From Elusimicrobiaceae bacterium (GTDB lineage: Bacteria; Elusimicrobiota; Elusimicrobia; Elusimicrobiales; Elusimicrobiaceae), in NCBI GenBank assembly GCA_017534965.1, contig JAFXVA010000031.1, positions 1-36,372 on the forward strand: 36,372 nt of DNA. Direction: 5' to 3'. Below are positions 16,092 through 23,929 of the stretch, one piece after another. Under the pieces are notes generated by a model. It was not told where the DNA came from and searched no databases. It saw only the letters and a program-made list of their open reading frames with translations. The translations under genes and the position numbers were made by a program. Every line of letters begins with the position of its first letter. Within the stretch, counting starts at the first letter, position 1.

Positions 16092-16553
16092 TTATTTAAA
16101 TAAGGTTGTATCTTTTTGTATCTTATTGCAAATAGCATTACATTTGCAATTAGGAACGCAAACTTCCGGCAGTTTTAGCAAAATCCTTGTATTACAATCA
16201 ACGAAATCATCTGCAAGAGTTGTAATTTTTTGCACTATTGAGGAGCTAATTTTTACAAATTCTATACCGATAGTATAAATAGGCCCTTTTTGACGGACCC
16301 AAGCTGTTCTGGCTTCTACTTCAAACTTGCCGACAAAAGGAAGTTCCATTTTAATTTTTAAACTGCCGGCAACCGGAGCTTTTAAAAAGGAAACTATTCT
16401 CATACCTGAAGCAGATAAATCTGCTAAGACAGCGGCAACTTCATGTTGCTGGCCTGTTTTTTCATCAGTAAAAGCAAGATCAATCGGCTCAACAATATTG
16501 CTGATAACCGGCACCCTTGGGTGTCTTCTTCTTTCAATAAATTTTTCGCTCAT
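16092..16553 (-). CDS. PilZ-domain protein with a Cys-rich tail
   Basis: A 153-residue cytoplasmic protein that fits the PilZ cyclic-di-GMP receptor fold. The N-terminal RRRHPR (residues 8-13) supplies the RxxxR part of the binding site. DLSASGMRI (about residues 45-53) supplies the [D/N]xSxxG part, so ligand binding is plausible. The domain ends near residue 115. The last 30 residues are unusual: EVCVPNCKCNAICNK has a CxxxC-CxC-CxxxC cluster plus one Cys slightly upstream, which could bind a metal. AAGAGG precedes the ATG. It sits between miaB (12 bases) and miaA (adjacent), with no cyclic-di-GMP synthase or motility gene nearby. The link to tRNA modification is positional only. Confidence 0.82.
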   Translation of the reverse strand: MSEKFIERRRHPRVPVISNIVEPIDLAFTDEKTGQQHEVAAVLADLSASGMRIVSFLKAPVAGSLKIKMELPFVGKFEVEARTAWVRQKGPIYTIGIEFVKISSSIVQKITTLADDFVDCNTRILLKLPEVCVPNCKCNAICNKIQKDTTLFK

Positions 16554-16565
16554 AACTATACCTCT

Positions 16566-17792
16566 TTATGCTAATAAAATTGTATCTTTACTTTCTTTAA
16601 TTTGCAAGTCCACAACAGCGCCGACGGGGTATTTTTCTTTAGTCCTTACCCAAAAATTATTAGATGTGCGTCCGTTTGTAGGCGTTTCAAAAAGCACTTG
16701 TTGCTTTGTTGCTATCTGGCGGGCGTAAGCATCTTTTGAGGACTGCTTTATTTCATTTAACAAAATATCAAGCCGTTTTTCCACTATTTTTTGATCAAGT
16801 TCTTTAAAAAGTGCCGCGGGCGTTCCTTTTCTAGGAGAAAATTTAAAACAATAAGCAGCACTAAACTGGGCTTCCTGACACAAGGTTAAAGTATCTTTAA
16901 AATCTTCTTCTGTTTCTTTTGGATAACCTACAATAATATCTGTGCTAATCTCTATACCTATTTCTCTTAAAGCTTTTAGTTTTGCTAAAAGTTCTTCACG
17001 CGTATAGTTGCGTTTCATATCGGCAAGTATTCTTGTTGAACCGCTTTGAATAGGCAAATGTATATGACGCGCAATTTTAGGACAATCTTTAAGAGTTTGT
17101 AAAAATTCCTCATTTATAAACATCGGATGAGGGCTTAAATAGCGTAAGCGTAAAAGTTTATCAAAAGAACAAATTTCTCTAAGTAGTTTTGAAAAACTGA
17201 AACCTTTATAATTATACGCATTAACCGTTTGTCCTAACAAGACAATTTCTTTTGCTCCACTTTCAAGGGCTACTTTAACTTGAGAAAGAATATTTTTGGG
17301 ATCTAAAGAGTAGGCTTCCCCCCGGACATAAGGGACAATACAATAAGAACATTTACAACTGCAACCACGCATAATATTAACTAAAGCAATAGGGCTGTTT
17401 GCAGGTGCAGATAGGGGCTGTGTATTTTGGTCTTCAAACAAATCGGCTTTTTCTATAACAGAAGAAAAATTATCTATATTTTTTGCGCCATTAACAATAT
17501 CTGTATGAGGAAATTTCTTTTTTATTTTTTGGCCAAGACGCTGGGCTGCGCAACCGGTAAAAATTATTTTTCTGCCTTCTTTTTTTGCCTTCCATTTAGC
17601 AAGACGACCAAGATAAGATATTGCTTTATGTTCGGCATGTTCGCGAATTGTGCAAGTATTAACAAGCACAATATCGGCCTCTTCCAATTTTTGTGTTTGC
17701 GTGCAACCTTTAGCCGCCAGAGTAAGCATCATTTCTTCTGAATCGGCTTCGTTCATCTGACAGCCAAAGGTTTGCAAGTAAACTTTCTTCAT
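16566..17792 (-). CDS. miaB: tRNA-2-methylthio-N6-dimethylallyladenosine synthase
   Basis: A 408-residue radical-SAM methylthiotransferase that converts i6A37 to ms2i6A37. The N-terminal MTTase domain carries the three auxiliary-cluster cysteines in TFGCQMNEADSE, NTCTIREHAEHK and FTGCAAQRLG. The radical-SAM motif C-x3-C-x2-C is seen in GCSCKCSYCIVPYVRG. GQTVNAY and the C-terminal TRAM domain (about 345-408) complete the family pattern. It is somewhat shorter than E. coli MiaB (474) but no motif is missing. The start codon immediately follows the stop of the upstream hypothetical gene (TAAATG) without a Shine-Dalgarno sequence. miaA is downstream in the same operon, giving both steps of the modification. 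Confidence 0.95.
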   Translation of the reverse strand: MKKVYLQTFGCQMNEADSEEMMLTLAAKGCTQTQKLEEADIVLVNTCTIREHAEHKAISYLGRLAKWKAKKEGRKIIFTGCAAQRLGQKIKKKFPHTDIVNGAKNIDNFSSVIEKADLFEDQNTQPLSAPANSPIALVNIMRGCSCKCSYCIVPYVRGEAYSLDPKNILSQVKVALESGAKEIVLLGQTVNAYNYKGFSFSKLLREICSFDKLLRLRYLSPHPMFINEEFLQTLKDCPKIARHIHLPIQSGSTRILADMKRNYTREELLAKLKALREIGIEISTDIIVGYPKETEEDFKDTLTLCQEAQFSAAYCFKFSPRKGTPAALFKELDQKIVEKRLDILLNEIKQSSKDAYARQIATKQQVLFETPTNGRTSNNFWVRTKEKYPVGAVVDLQIKESKDTILLA

Positions 17793-18197
17793 TTAGATAA
17801 CGACTTTAAATTTGCGTTTTGCGGTTTTAACTTCTTTGCCGTTTACGCACCCATAAGCTTCCGCATAAAAATTACCGGTAGTAAAGTTCCACCAATCAAA
17901 CCACCAATAACCATTTGCGCATCTGCAATCTTGCCAAGGTCCGCCGTTAATAGAAATTTTAAGCCAAGAAATATTGCTTGGACTACCAAGTCTAAAGCAA
18001 TAATGTCCGCAATAAACTTTTTCATTATTTGTGGGGTAATCTATATAAAGATCCTTTGCTAAAGGTATTGCTTTTTGAGAAGAAGCAGTAGCAGCACTTT
18101 TTGTTGTTTTTGTTTTACTTACGGCTGTTCTTCTTGTTGAAGAAACAACTTTTCTAAGTGTTTCTTTAAGACTTTTTTTTGTTTTAGTTTTTGTCAT
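17793..18197 (-). CDS. Hypothetical protein with basic tail and Trp/Cys-rich domain
   Basis: A 134-residue protein I cannot name. The first 45 residues are K/T/S/R-rich and probably disordered, with no signal peptide. The rest looks like a compact beta domain: DYPTNNEKVYCGHYCFRLG (about 53-71), ISINGGPWQDCRCANGYWWF (about 81-100), then alternating hydrophobic strands to the end. Five cysteines fall as YC-GHYC, DCRC and GC; there is a WWFDWW cluster. The pattern suggests an Ig-like or carbohydrate-binding beta-sandwich, but this is only an impression. AAGGGAG precedes the ATG. It is 25 bases behind pgi, and its stop abuts the miaB start, so it is co-transcribed and probably translationally coupled with miaB. 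Confidence 0.7.
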   Translation of the reverse strand: MTKTKTKKSLKETLRKVVSSTRRTAVSKTKTTKSAATASSQKAIPLAKDLYIDYPTNNEKVYCGHYCFRLGSPSNISWLKISINGGPWQDCRCANGYWWFDWWNFTTGNFYAEAYGCVNGKEVKTAKRKFKVVI

Positions 18198-18222
18198 TTT
18201 TTCTCCCTTACCATAAACCTTT

Positions 18223-19872
18223 TTAGAATTTTTTATTCAAATTATTAAGAGATTCTAATACAGGTTTTTTCAAATGTATTTTTATAACTCTTCTGCCTTT
18301 TTGGGCAAGAGCTTTAAAATCTGCTAAGGCCTGAGCGCTTACCAAATCACCAAAAGTATATGCTTGTTTGGGAATTGAAACTTCCTCTTCTGGCTGGGCA
18401 CTTAAAATTACAAAGATGCCCTTACCGCCATCGCCTTTATGAAGTTGGCCGGTTGAGTGTAAATATCTTGGGCCATATCCAAACAAGACTGCAGCTTTGC
18501 TTGAAGTTAAAAGTTTTTCTCTAATATCTTTTAAAGTGGCATCAATTTCTTCTGTTTCGTTTAAATAAGCAAGCAAGGCAATATAATCATTTGGTTTAAC
18601 TAAACTTAAAATATCTTTGCCAAGATTTTCTAAAGCGACTTTACCTTCTAAATTATCACTTAACAAAAGTTCTGCTTCTGCTTGAGGATCTTTATTCCCT
18701 TTTGAAAGTTCTTCCAAAATACCTTTAGCCAAAGTTTTTGCCGCTTGGACATTTGGTTGGTCAAAAGGATTAATCTTCATAATTGCACCACAAGCAGCGG
18801 TTGCAATTTCCCAAAGTAAAAATTGTTCGCCGATAGCATTTAACTCCGTCATTTCTACTTGGGCAACAGGATGTTTATTTTCTAAAGAAGGAATAATTTC
18901 CTTTACTTTGGAATTATCTTCTGAGTTAAAATTAATATGTACGAAAATTCTATCTTCTTGATAGTCAAAATTTTTATGCAAACCTTCACCGGCAACAGGC
19001 ACAACCCCACAATTTTCTTTACCGGTTGATTCGGCAACAAGTTGTTCCACCCATAAACCAAAAGTATCTATTTCTTTCGGCATTAAAAGGGTAAGTTTAT
19101 CTTTTTTATTTAAGAAACCTTCGCCCATTAAAGCACCGAGTTCAAGAGGAGTCCTAGTAGTATGATTTTTAAAACTATCACCAAATGCTTTTGCTTTTTT
19201 CAAAATCGGTTCAATATCAATACCGCTTAAAGCAGCCGGCACCATACCAAAGAAAGATAAAGCGGAAAATCTGCCACCGATATCGGCTTTATTTAAGAAG
19301 ATTTTTCTAAATTTCTTTTCTTTTGCTAAAGTTTCAAGCCCTGTTCCAGGGTCTGTAATAGCGATAAAATTATCGCCCGGTTCATCAACTTTAGCTGCAG
19401 AAACTTCTTCATAAAAATAGGCAAATTGAGATGAAGGTTCAACAGTTCCGCCAGATTTGCTTGCAAAAATAAACAAGGTCTTTGCCGGATTAATTTGCGC
19501 ACGCACTTTAGCAACCCAATCAGGATTTGTGCTATCTAAAACAATAAGTGTCGGCCAATTTTCTTTCTTGCCGAACAAAACACGCAAAACTTCCGGTGCT
19601 AGACTGCTACCGCCCATACCCATCAAAACGACATGCTTATAGGAATCTTTAACTGAAAGAGCAAAATCCTGTATTTCTTTTAAGTGTTCAAGAGTCCAAT
19701 CATAAACTTCTGTCCAACCAAGTGAGTTATTTATAATCTTTGTATGTTCTTCTTCTGTTTTCCAAAGATTTGCCTGATGTTGATAAAGTTTTGCCGTAAA
19801 ATCTTTTTCGGTAAGTTCTTTAACACCCTTTTGTAAAAGTTCTTCAGCTTTATTGTTAAATTTTATATACAT
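18223..19872 (-). CDS. pgi: Glucose-6-phosphate isomerase (domain type usually fused to transaldolase)
   Basis: A 549-residue SIS-fold isomerase interconverting glucose-6-phosphate and fructose-6-phosphate. It has the sugar-phosphate loops VVLMGMGGSSLAPEVLR (about 80-100) and FASKSGGTVEPSS (about 136-148), then GGRFSALS and, later, the QLHKGDGGKG segment near residue 480. To me this resembles the C-terminal part of bifunctional transaldolase/phosphoglucose isomerase proteins more than classical E. coli Pgi, yet no transaldolase domain precedes it. ATG 19872 is chosen over the in-frame TTG at 19878 because AGAGAGG (19879-19885) lies six bases before it. The gap to lolD is 13 bases, so it belongs to the lolC operon. 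Confidence 0.92.
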   Translation of the reverse strand: MYIKFNNKAEELLQKGVKELTEKDFTAKLYQHQANLWKTEEEHTKIINNSLGWTEVYDWTLEHLKEIQDFALSVKDSYKHVVLMGMGGSSLAPEVLRVLFGKKENWPTLIVLDSTNPDWVAKVRAQINPAKTLFIFASKSGGTVEPSSQFAYFYEEVSAAKVDEPGDNFIAITDPGTGLETLAKEKKFRKIFLNKADIGGRFSALSFFGMVPAALSGIDIEPILKKAKAFGDSFKNHTTRTPLELGALMGEGFLNKKDKLTLLMPKEIDTFGLWVEQLVAESTGKENCGVVPVAGEGLHKNFDYQEDRIFVHINFNSEDNSKVKEIIPSLENKHPVAQVEMTELNAIGEQFLLWEIATAACGAIMKINPFDQPNVQAAKTLAKGILEELSKGNKDPQAEAELLLSDNLEGKVALENLGKDILSLVKPNDYIALLAYLNETEEIDATLKDIREKLLTSSKAAVLFGYGPRYLHSTGQLHKGDGGKGIFVILSAQPEEEVSIPKQAYTFGDLVSAQALADFKALAQKGRRVIKIHLKKPVLESLNNLNKKF

Positions 19873-19878
19873 TTTCAA

Positions 19879-19885
19879 CCTCTCT
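19879..19885 (-). promoter_or_regulatory. Ribosome binding site that fixes the pgi start
   Basis: AGAGAGG on the minus strand lies directly after the lolD stop and six bases before ATG 19872. The alternative TTG at 19878 would begin next to this site, too close for initiation. Confidence 0.7.
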
Positions 19886-20557
19886 TTATTTTTTTAAATC
19901 TATTTTTCCGTTTTCTATTTTATAACAATTATCTGCATAATCTGCGGCCTTGATATCGTGGGTTACCATTAAAACAGCAATACCTTCTTTTGCTAAGGCA
20001 GCAAAATCTTTAAAAACTTGCTCTTTACGCGCGCCGTCAAGGTTGCCGGTTGGCTCATCTGCTAAAACCAAAATAGGGTTATTAATTAAAGAACGAGCAA
20101 TAGCAACTCTTTGTTTTTCCCCTCCGCTTAAAGAAGGAGGCATTTTGCTGGCAAGAGTATCAATATTCAAATTTTTAAGTAAATCTAAAGCCCTTGTTTT
20201 TGCACTTTTACCTTTTATTAAGGCAGGCATATTAACATTTTCAATTACACTAAATTCCGGCAAAAGCCCATCAAATTGAAAGACAAAACCAATCTTATCC
20301 AAGCGAAGTTTTGCTTTCTTTTTTTCTGATAAATTTAAAATATTTTTGCCTTCAAATAAAATTTCGCCTTCGGTTGCAGTATCAAGCATGGCAATTAAAT
20401 TTAAAAGAGTGCTTTTGCCACTACCGCTTGGCCCTACAAAAACATTAAAAGTGCCAGCTGAGATTTTTAAATTAACTTTATCCAGCACTTTATTTTTTTC
20501 CAGACCTTCTTTATAAATTTTGGTAAGGTCTTTAAGTTCAAGTAATATCTTATCCAT
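19886..20557 (-). CDS. lolD: LolD-type ABC transporter ATPase (lipoprotein release)
   Basis: A 223-residue ABC ATPase of the MacB/LolD/FtsE class that powers extraction of lipoproteins from the inner membrane. Walker A GPSGSGKST is at residues 42-50. The ABC signature LSGGEKQRVAIARSL, Walker B ILVLADEPTGNLD and switch VTHD follow in order. I start it at ATG 20557 (MDKILLELKDLTK); upstream in-frame codons overlap lolC coding and do not look like an ABC N-terminus. The ATG overlaps the lolC stop by 8 bases, indicating translational coupling and a matched pair. Other MacB-like exporters have similar ATPases, so the Lol assignment rests on the partner. Confidence 0.9.
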   Translation of the reverse strand: MDKILLELKDLTKIYKEGLEKNKVLDKVNLKISAGTFNVFVGPSGSGKSTLLNLIAMLDTATEGEILFEGKNILNLSEKKKAKLRLDKIGFVFQFDGLLPEFSVIENVNMPALIKGKSAKTRALDLLKNLNIDTLASKMPPSLSGGEKQRVAIARSLINNPILVLADEPTGNLDGARKEQVFKDFAALAKEGIAVLMVTHDIKAADYADNCYKIENGKIDLKK

Positions 20558-21752
20558 AGCGTATTGCATCCACCGCATTAACTCTTGAGGCTTTATAAGC
20601 CGGATATAAGGCCGAAATAAAGCATAAAACATAGCTGCCTAAAATAACACTTAAAATATCAAAAAATTCCATTTTAACAGGCACTTTTGTAAGATAATAA
20701 ATATCTGCCGGCAACTGCACAATATCAAAAGTAGCAATTACCCAACATAAAATACAAGCCAAAACAAGCCCTGATAAAATACCCGCACTTGCAATAAAAA
20801 GGCCTTCAAGCATAAAAATTTTTCTAATTTGCGCCGGACTTGCCCCCATAGCGCGCATAATACCAATATCTCTTAATTTTTCTGTCCCAAACAAAATTAA
20901 ATTAGAAGTTATATTTAAAGAAGCAACTAGAATAATTAAAGACAGAATAATAAACATCATAACTTTTTCTAGTTTTAAAGCGGCGTATAAATTGCTATTT
21001 AACTCCATAAAAGTCTTAACGGAATAATTTTTTTGGGTAGCCTCATCAATTTCAAAAGCAAGAGTTTGGGCCCTATCAAGATTATCAAGTTTAACACTTA
21101 AAGTTGTTATTGCCCCTTTTAAGCCCAAAAAATCAGAAGCACTTTTTAAATTTGTATAAGCAATAGTATTATCAAATTCGTAATAACCGGTTTTTAAAAG
21201 ACCGGTAACGGTAAACTTTTTCATTTTAGGCAAAGCACCGGCAATAGTAGCAGGGGAAACCAAAACGACTTCATCCCCCACCATAATGCCCATATTATAA
21301 GCAAGCTCCTGTCCAAGAACCAAGGGGGATTTATCTTCTGAAGTTGTAAAGGAACCTTCGGTTAAAGAAGCAAGTAAATTGCTTGTTTTTGCTTCTTGCA
21401 CAGGGTCAAGCCCGCGCAAAACAACACCTTGGTTTTGGCTTTGATAATTTAAAATTGCCTGGCCGTAAATACTTGGAGCAGTTGCCTTAATTCCTTTTAT
21501 ATTTTCTATTGTTTTTTGGACTTCTTGATAACGTCCGTCAGGCATCATACCCATAATCATAATATGGGCTTGTGCACCGATAACTTTATTTTTAATATCG
21601 TTTTGGAAACCGCTCATAACCGCAAGGGTTGTTATTAAAGCCGCCACACCGACACATACGCCTAAAATGCCGATAATTGTTGTTATTAAAGAAAATACAC
21701 CCTTACTTTGCGAAAGTAAATAGCGTTTTGCAACAAAACTCTCAAATTTCAT
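20550..21752 (-). CDS. lolC: LolC/LolE-type ABC permease (lipoprotein release)
   Basis: A 400-residue inner-membrane permease with the four-helix FtsX/MacB layout: one helix at about 20-45 (SLITTIIGILGVCVGVAALI), a large periplasmic domain (about 50-260), then three C-terminal helices. The N-terminus FVAKRYLLSQSKGVFSLIT is the classic LolC/E start. The segment after the second helix reads GTEKLRDIGIMRAMGAS, a conserved FtsX-type coupling motif. The true start is ATG 21752. No Shine-Dalgarno sequence is present; a TACAAT eight bases before the ATG could be a -10 for a nearly leaderless transcript. Only one permease gene is present, so the transporter is probably a homodimer, as in species with a single LolF/LolC-E hybrid. 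Confidence 0.9.
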   Translation of the reverse strand: MKFESFVAKRYLLSQSKGVFSLITTIIGILGVCVGVAALITTLAVMSGFQNDIKNKVIGAQAHIMIMGMMPDGRYQEVQKTIENIKGIKATAPSIYGQAILNYQSQNQGVVLRGLDPVQEAKTSNLLASLTEGSFTTSEDKSPLVLGQELAYNMGIMVGDEVVLVSPATIAGALPKMKKFTVTGLLKTGYYEFDNTIAYTNLKSASDFLGLKGAITTLSVKLDNLDRAQTLAFEIDEATQKNYSVKTFMELNSNLYAALKLEKVMMFIILSLIILVASLNITSNLILFGTEKLRDIGIMRAMGASPAQIRKIFMLEGLFIASAGILSGLVLACILCWVIATFDIVQLPADIYYLTKVPVKMEFFDILSVILGSYVLCFISALYPAYKASRVNAVDAIRYG

Positions 21753-21760
21753 ATATAAAT

Positions 21761-21766
21761 ATTGTA
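21761..21766 (-). promoter_or_regulatory. Possible -10 box of lolC-lolD-pgi operon
   Basis: On the minus strand TACAAT (5 of 6) lies eight bases before ATG 21752, immediately after the rho terminator. A transcript would have a leader of only one or two bases. The -35 is not recognisable. Confidence 0.35.
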
Positions 21767-21799
21767 TAAAAAAAGGGGCTTTATAGCCATAGTAGAACA

Positions 21800-21837
21800 A
21801 AAGGCCCTTCCCTTAGTAATAATAGGGTAGGGCCTTT
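21800..21837 (-). terminator. Intrinsic terminator of rho
   Basis: A 9-bp stem (AAAGGCCCT / AGGGCCTTT) extended by four more pairs after one mismatch lies about 20 bases past the rho stop. On the minus strand it is followed by TTTTGTT. It separates polA-coaE-rho from lolC. Confidence 0.75.
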
Positions 21838-21858
21838 ATTCTCAAACTGAAATTATGA

Positions 21859-23346
21859 CTAGAAGTGGTTGGCTTCCATTTGTTTAAGAAAGTCTTTATT
21901 AGACTTCGTAGCAGATAACTTTTCAAGAAGCAAAGTCATAGCATCGACGGAACTTAAAGGAGCAAGAATTTTGCGGAGTATCCACGCTTTATTAAGTTCA
22001 TCTTCCGTTAAGAGTAAATCTTCCTTACGGGTAGAAGTTCTGTTAATATCAATAGCAGGGAAGATTCTTCTATCAGAAAGTTTTCTATCAAGGTAAATTT
22101 CGCTGTTGCCGGTGCCTTTAAATTCTTCAAAAATAATATCGTCCATTCTGCTGCCGGTTTCTACTAGAGCAGTTGCGATAATTGTTAAAGAACCACCTTC
22201 TTCAATATTTCTGGCTGCACCGAAAAATCTTTTCGGTCTTTGCAGTGAAGTTGCCTCAAGACCACCGGTCAACACTCTGCCGGAGGCCGGCATAACGGTA
22301 TTATAGGCCCTTGCAAGGCGGGTAATAGAGTCAAGCAAAATAACAACATCTTTGCCATGTTCTACACCGCGTTTGGCTTTTTCAAGCACCATTTCGGCCA
22401 CTTGAACATGTCTTTCGGCCGGTTCATCAAAGGTGGAAGCAATAACTTCGCCTTTAATATTGCGGCGCATATCGGTAACTTCTTCCGGTCTTTCATCAAT
22501 AAGTAAAACTAAAAGTTCAATATCTTTATGATTGGTGGTTAAGGAATTGGCAAGCGCCTGCATCATAACGGTTTTACCGGTTTTAGGGGCTGCCACAATC
22601 AAGGCGCGCTGCCCTTTGCCAATAGGTGCCATCAAATCAATAACTCTTTGGGTAAGGTCGTTTTTATTAACTTCCAAAACAAAGCGGTTATTTGGATGTA
22701 AAGGAGTTAAGTTTTCAAACAAAGGTCTATTATAAATTTTTTCGGCTTCTACATTATTAACTTTTTGCACTTGAAGCATAGCAAAAAATCTTTCATTATC
22801 TTTCGGAGGGCGGATAAGGCCTTCAATATTATCGCCTTTTCTTAAACCGAATCTCTTTATTTGAGAAGGGGAAACATAAATATCCTGCGCACCGGCAAGA
22901 TAATTATTTTCTTCTGAACGCAAAAAGCCAAAGCCATCAGGTAAAATTTCCAAAACACCGCCACCATAAACAGAGCCGTTTTGTTTTGCCTGCACTTCCA
23001 CAATTTTACCGATAAGTTCCTGCTTTCTTAGGCCGGAAATATCTTGAACATTATAATTTAAAGCAAGTTTGGTAAGTTCGGCCACGCTTAATTTAGAAAG
23101 AGCTAAAGCATCCAAAGTTTTAGCACCGTTTGCCTTCATAGAAGGAGCCTGAGTAGTTCTAGCAAAATTATTGTGATTAGTATTTTGCGTTTGATTATTT
23201 GCCGGAGTATTATTTACCGGGGTATTTTGTGTTGTGTTTGGTGTATTATTTTGTGCACTATTTTGTGTTTGCACGCGCGGGGTGCGCGGTGTATATTTTC
23301 TGCGAGTTGTAGTAGTTTTTACAGCTTTAACTTCTTTGTTGTCCAT
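21859..23346 (-). CDS. rho: Transcription termination factor Rho with disordered N-terminal segment
   Basis: A 495-residue hexameric RNA helicase. Residues 1-70 are a low-complexity tract rich in Asn, Gln and Thr (for example [19 protein letters not shown]), unlike standard Rho. Then come the Rho_N helical domain (about 75-120, [18 protein letters not shown]), the RNA-binding cold-shock-like domain (about 125-200, [15 protein letters not shown]) and the ATPase core. Walker A is AAPKTGKT, where many Rho proteins have [24 protein letters not shown] and [20 protein letters not shown] are conserved. AAGAGG precedes the ATG by seven bases. It follows coaE by 10 bases and ends at an intrinsic terminator. 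Confidence 0.96.
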   Translation of the reverse strand: MDNKEVKAVKTTTTRRKYTPRTPRVQTQNSAQNNTPNTTQNTPVNNTPANNQTQNTNHNNFARTTQAPSMKANGAKTLDALALSKLSVAELTKLALNYNVQDISGLRKQELIGKIVEVQAKQNGSVYGGGVLEILPDGFGFLRSEENNYLAGAQDIYVSPSQIKRFGLRKGDNIEGLIRPPKDNERFFAMLQVQKVNNVEAEKIYNRPLFENLTPLHPNNRFVLEVNKNDLTQRVIDLMAPIGKGQRALIVAAPKTGKTVMMQALANSLTTNHKDIELLVLLIDERPEEVTDMRRNIKGEVIASTFDEPAERHVQVAEMVLEKAKRGVEHGKDVVILLDSITRLARAYNTVMPASGRVLTGGLEATSLQRPKRFFGAARNIEEGGSLTIIATALVETGSRMDDIIFEEFKGTGNSEIYLDRKLSDRRIFPAIDINRTSTRKEDLLLTEDELNKAWILRKILAPLSSVDAMTLLLEKLSATKSNKDFLKQMEANHF

Positions 23347-23356
23347 AATTTTCCTC

Positions 23357-23929
23357 TTATTTATTATTTAAAATCAAAAATAGTTTTTCTATTTTTTCTT
23401 CTAAATCTTTTCTTGTTGAATTATTAAAAATTACAAGGTTTGCCTGTTGCGCTTTTTCTTCTAAAAGCATTTGGGCCTTATCCCTGTTTATAAAATCTTC
23501 TTTTGTCATTTTACGCGAAATTGCCCTTTTTAAACGGATATTAAAATCGCTGTAAATGCAAAGAGTAAAATCAAAACTATCCTCTAAACCGCACTCAAAA
23601 AGCAAAGGAATATCAAAAACAATTATCTTTTTTGTGTTTTGCTTAATTTGGGTCTGGGCTTCTTTTAAAACTAAAGGGTGTAAAAGTTTTTCAAGCCATT
23701 TTTTATCTTGGGCATTTTTAAAAATCTTTTGGGCAATTTGTGCTTTATCTATTGTATTAAAATGAGTTTCAATTTTATCTTTTAGTAAATTAAAATTTTG
23801 TGCCGCTAAAGTATCGCTGCAAATAACTTCACAGCCAAGTTTTTCAAAAGCTTTTAATGCCGTGCTTTTGCCACTTGCTATACCGCCACTAAGGCCAATA
23901 ACTAAAGAACCTTTTTTTCTAAAATTCAT
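23357..23929 (-). CDS. coaE: Dephospho-CoA kinase
   Basis: A 190-residue P-loop kinase for the last step of coenzyme A synthesis, phosphorylating the 3' hydroxyl of dephospho-CoA. The P-loop [12 protein letters not shown] is at about residues 12-23. CSDTLA near residue 37 holds the catalytic-aspartate region. [20 protein letters not shown] and the closing ANLVIFNNS match the family. The ATG overlaps the polA stop (ATGA), and rho follows after 10 bases. The polA-coaE-rho order is a known arrangement in several bacterial groups. Confidence 0.94.
   Translation of the reverse strand: MNFRKKGSLVIGLSGGIASGKSTALKAFEKLGCEVICSDTLAAQNFNLLKDKIETHFNTIDKAQIAQKIFKNAQDKKWLEKLLHPLVLKEAQTQIKQNTKKIIVFDIPLLFECGLEDSFDFTLCIYSDFNIRLKRAISRKMTKEDFINRDKAQMLLEEKAQQANLVIFNNSTRKDLEEKIEKLFLILNNK

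Noticed and set aside
16092-16553. A cyclic-di-GMP signalling cluster around pilZ
   Set aside because: No GGDEF, EAL or HD-GYP domain, and no motility or polysaccharide gene, occurs anywhere in the window.
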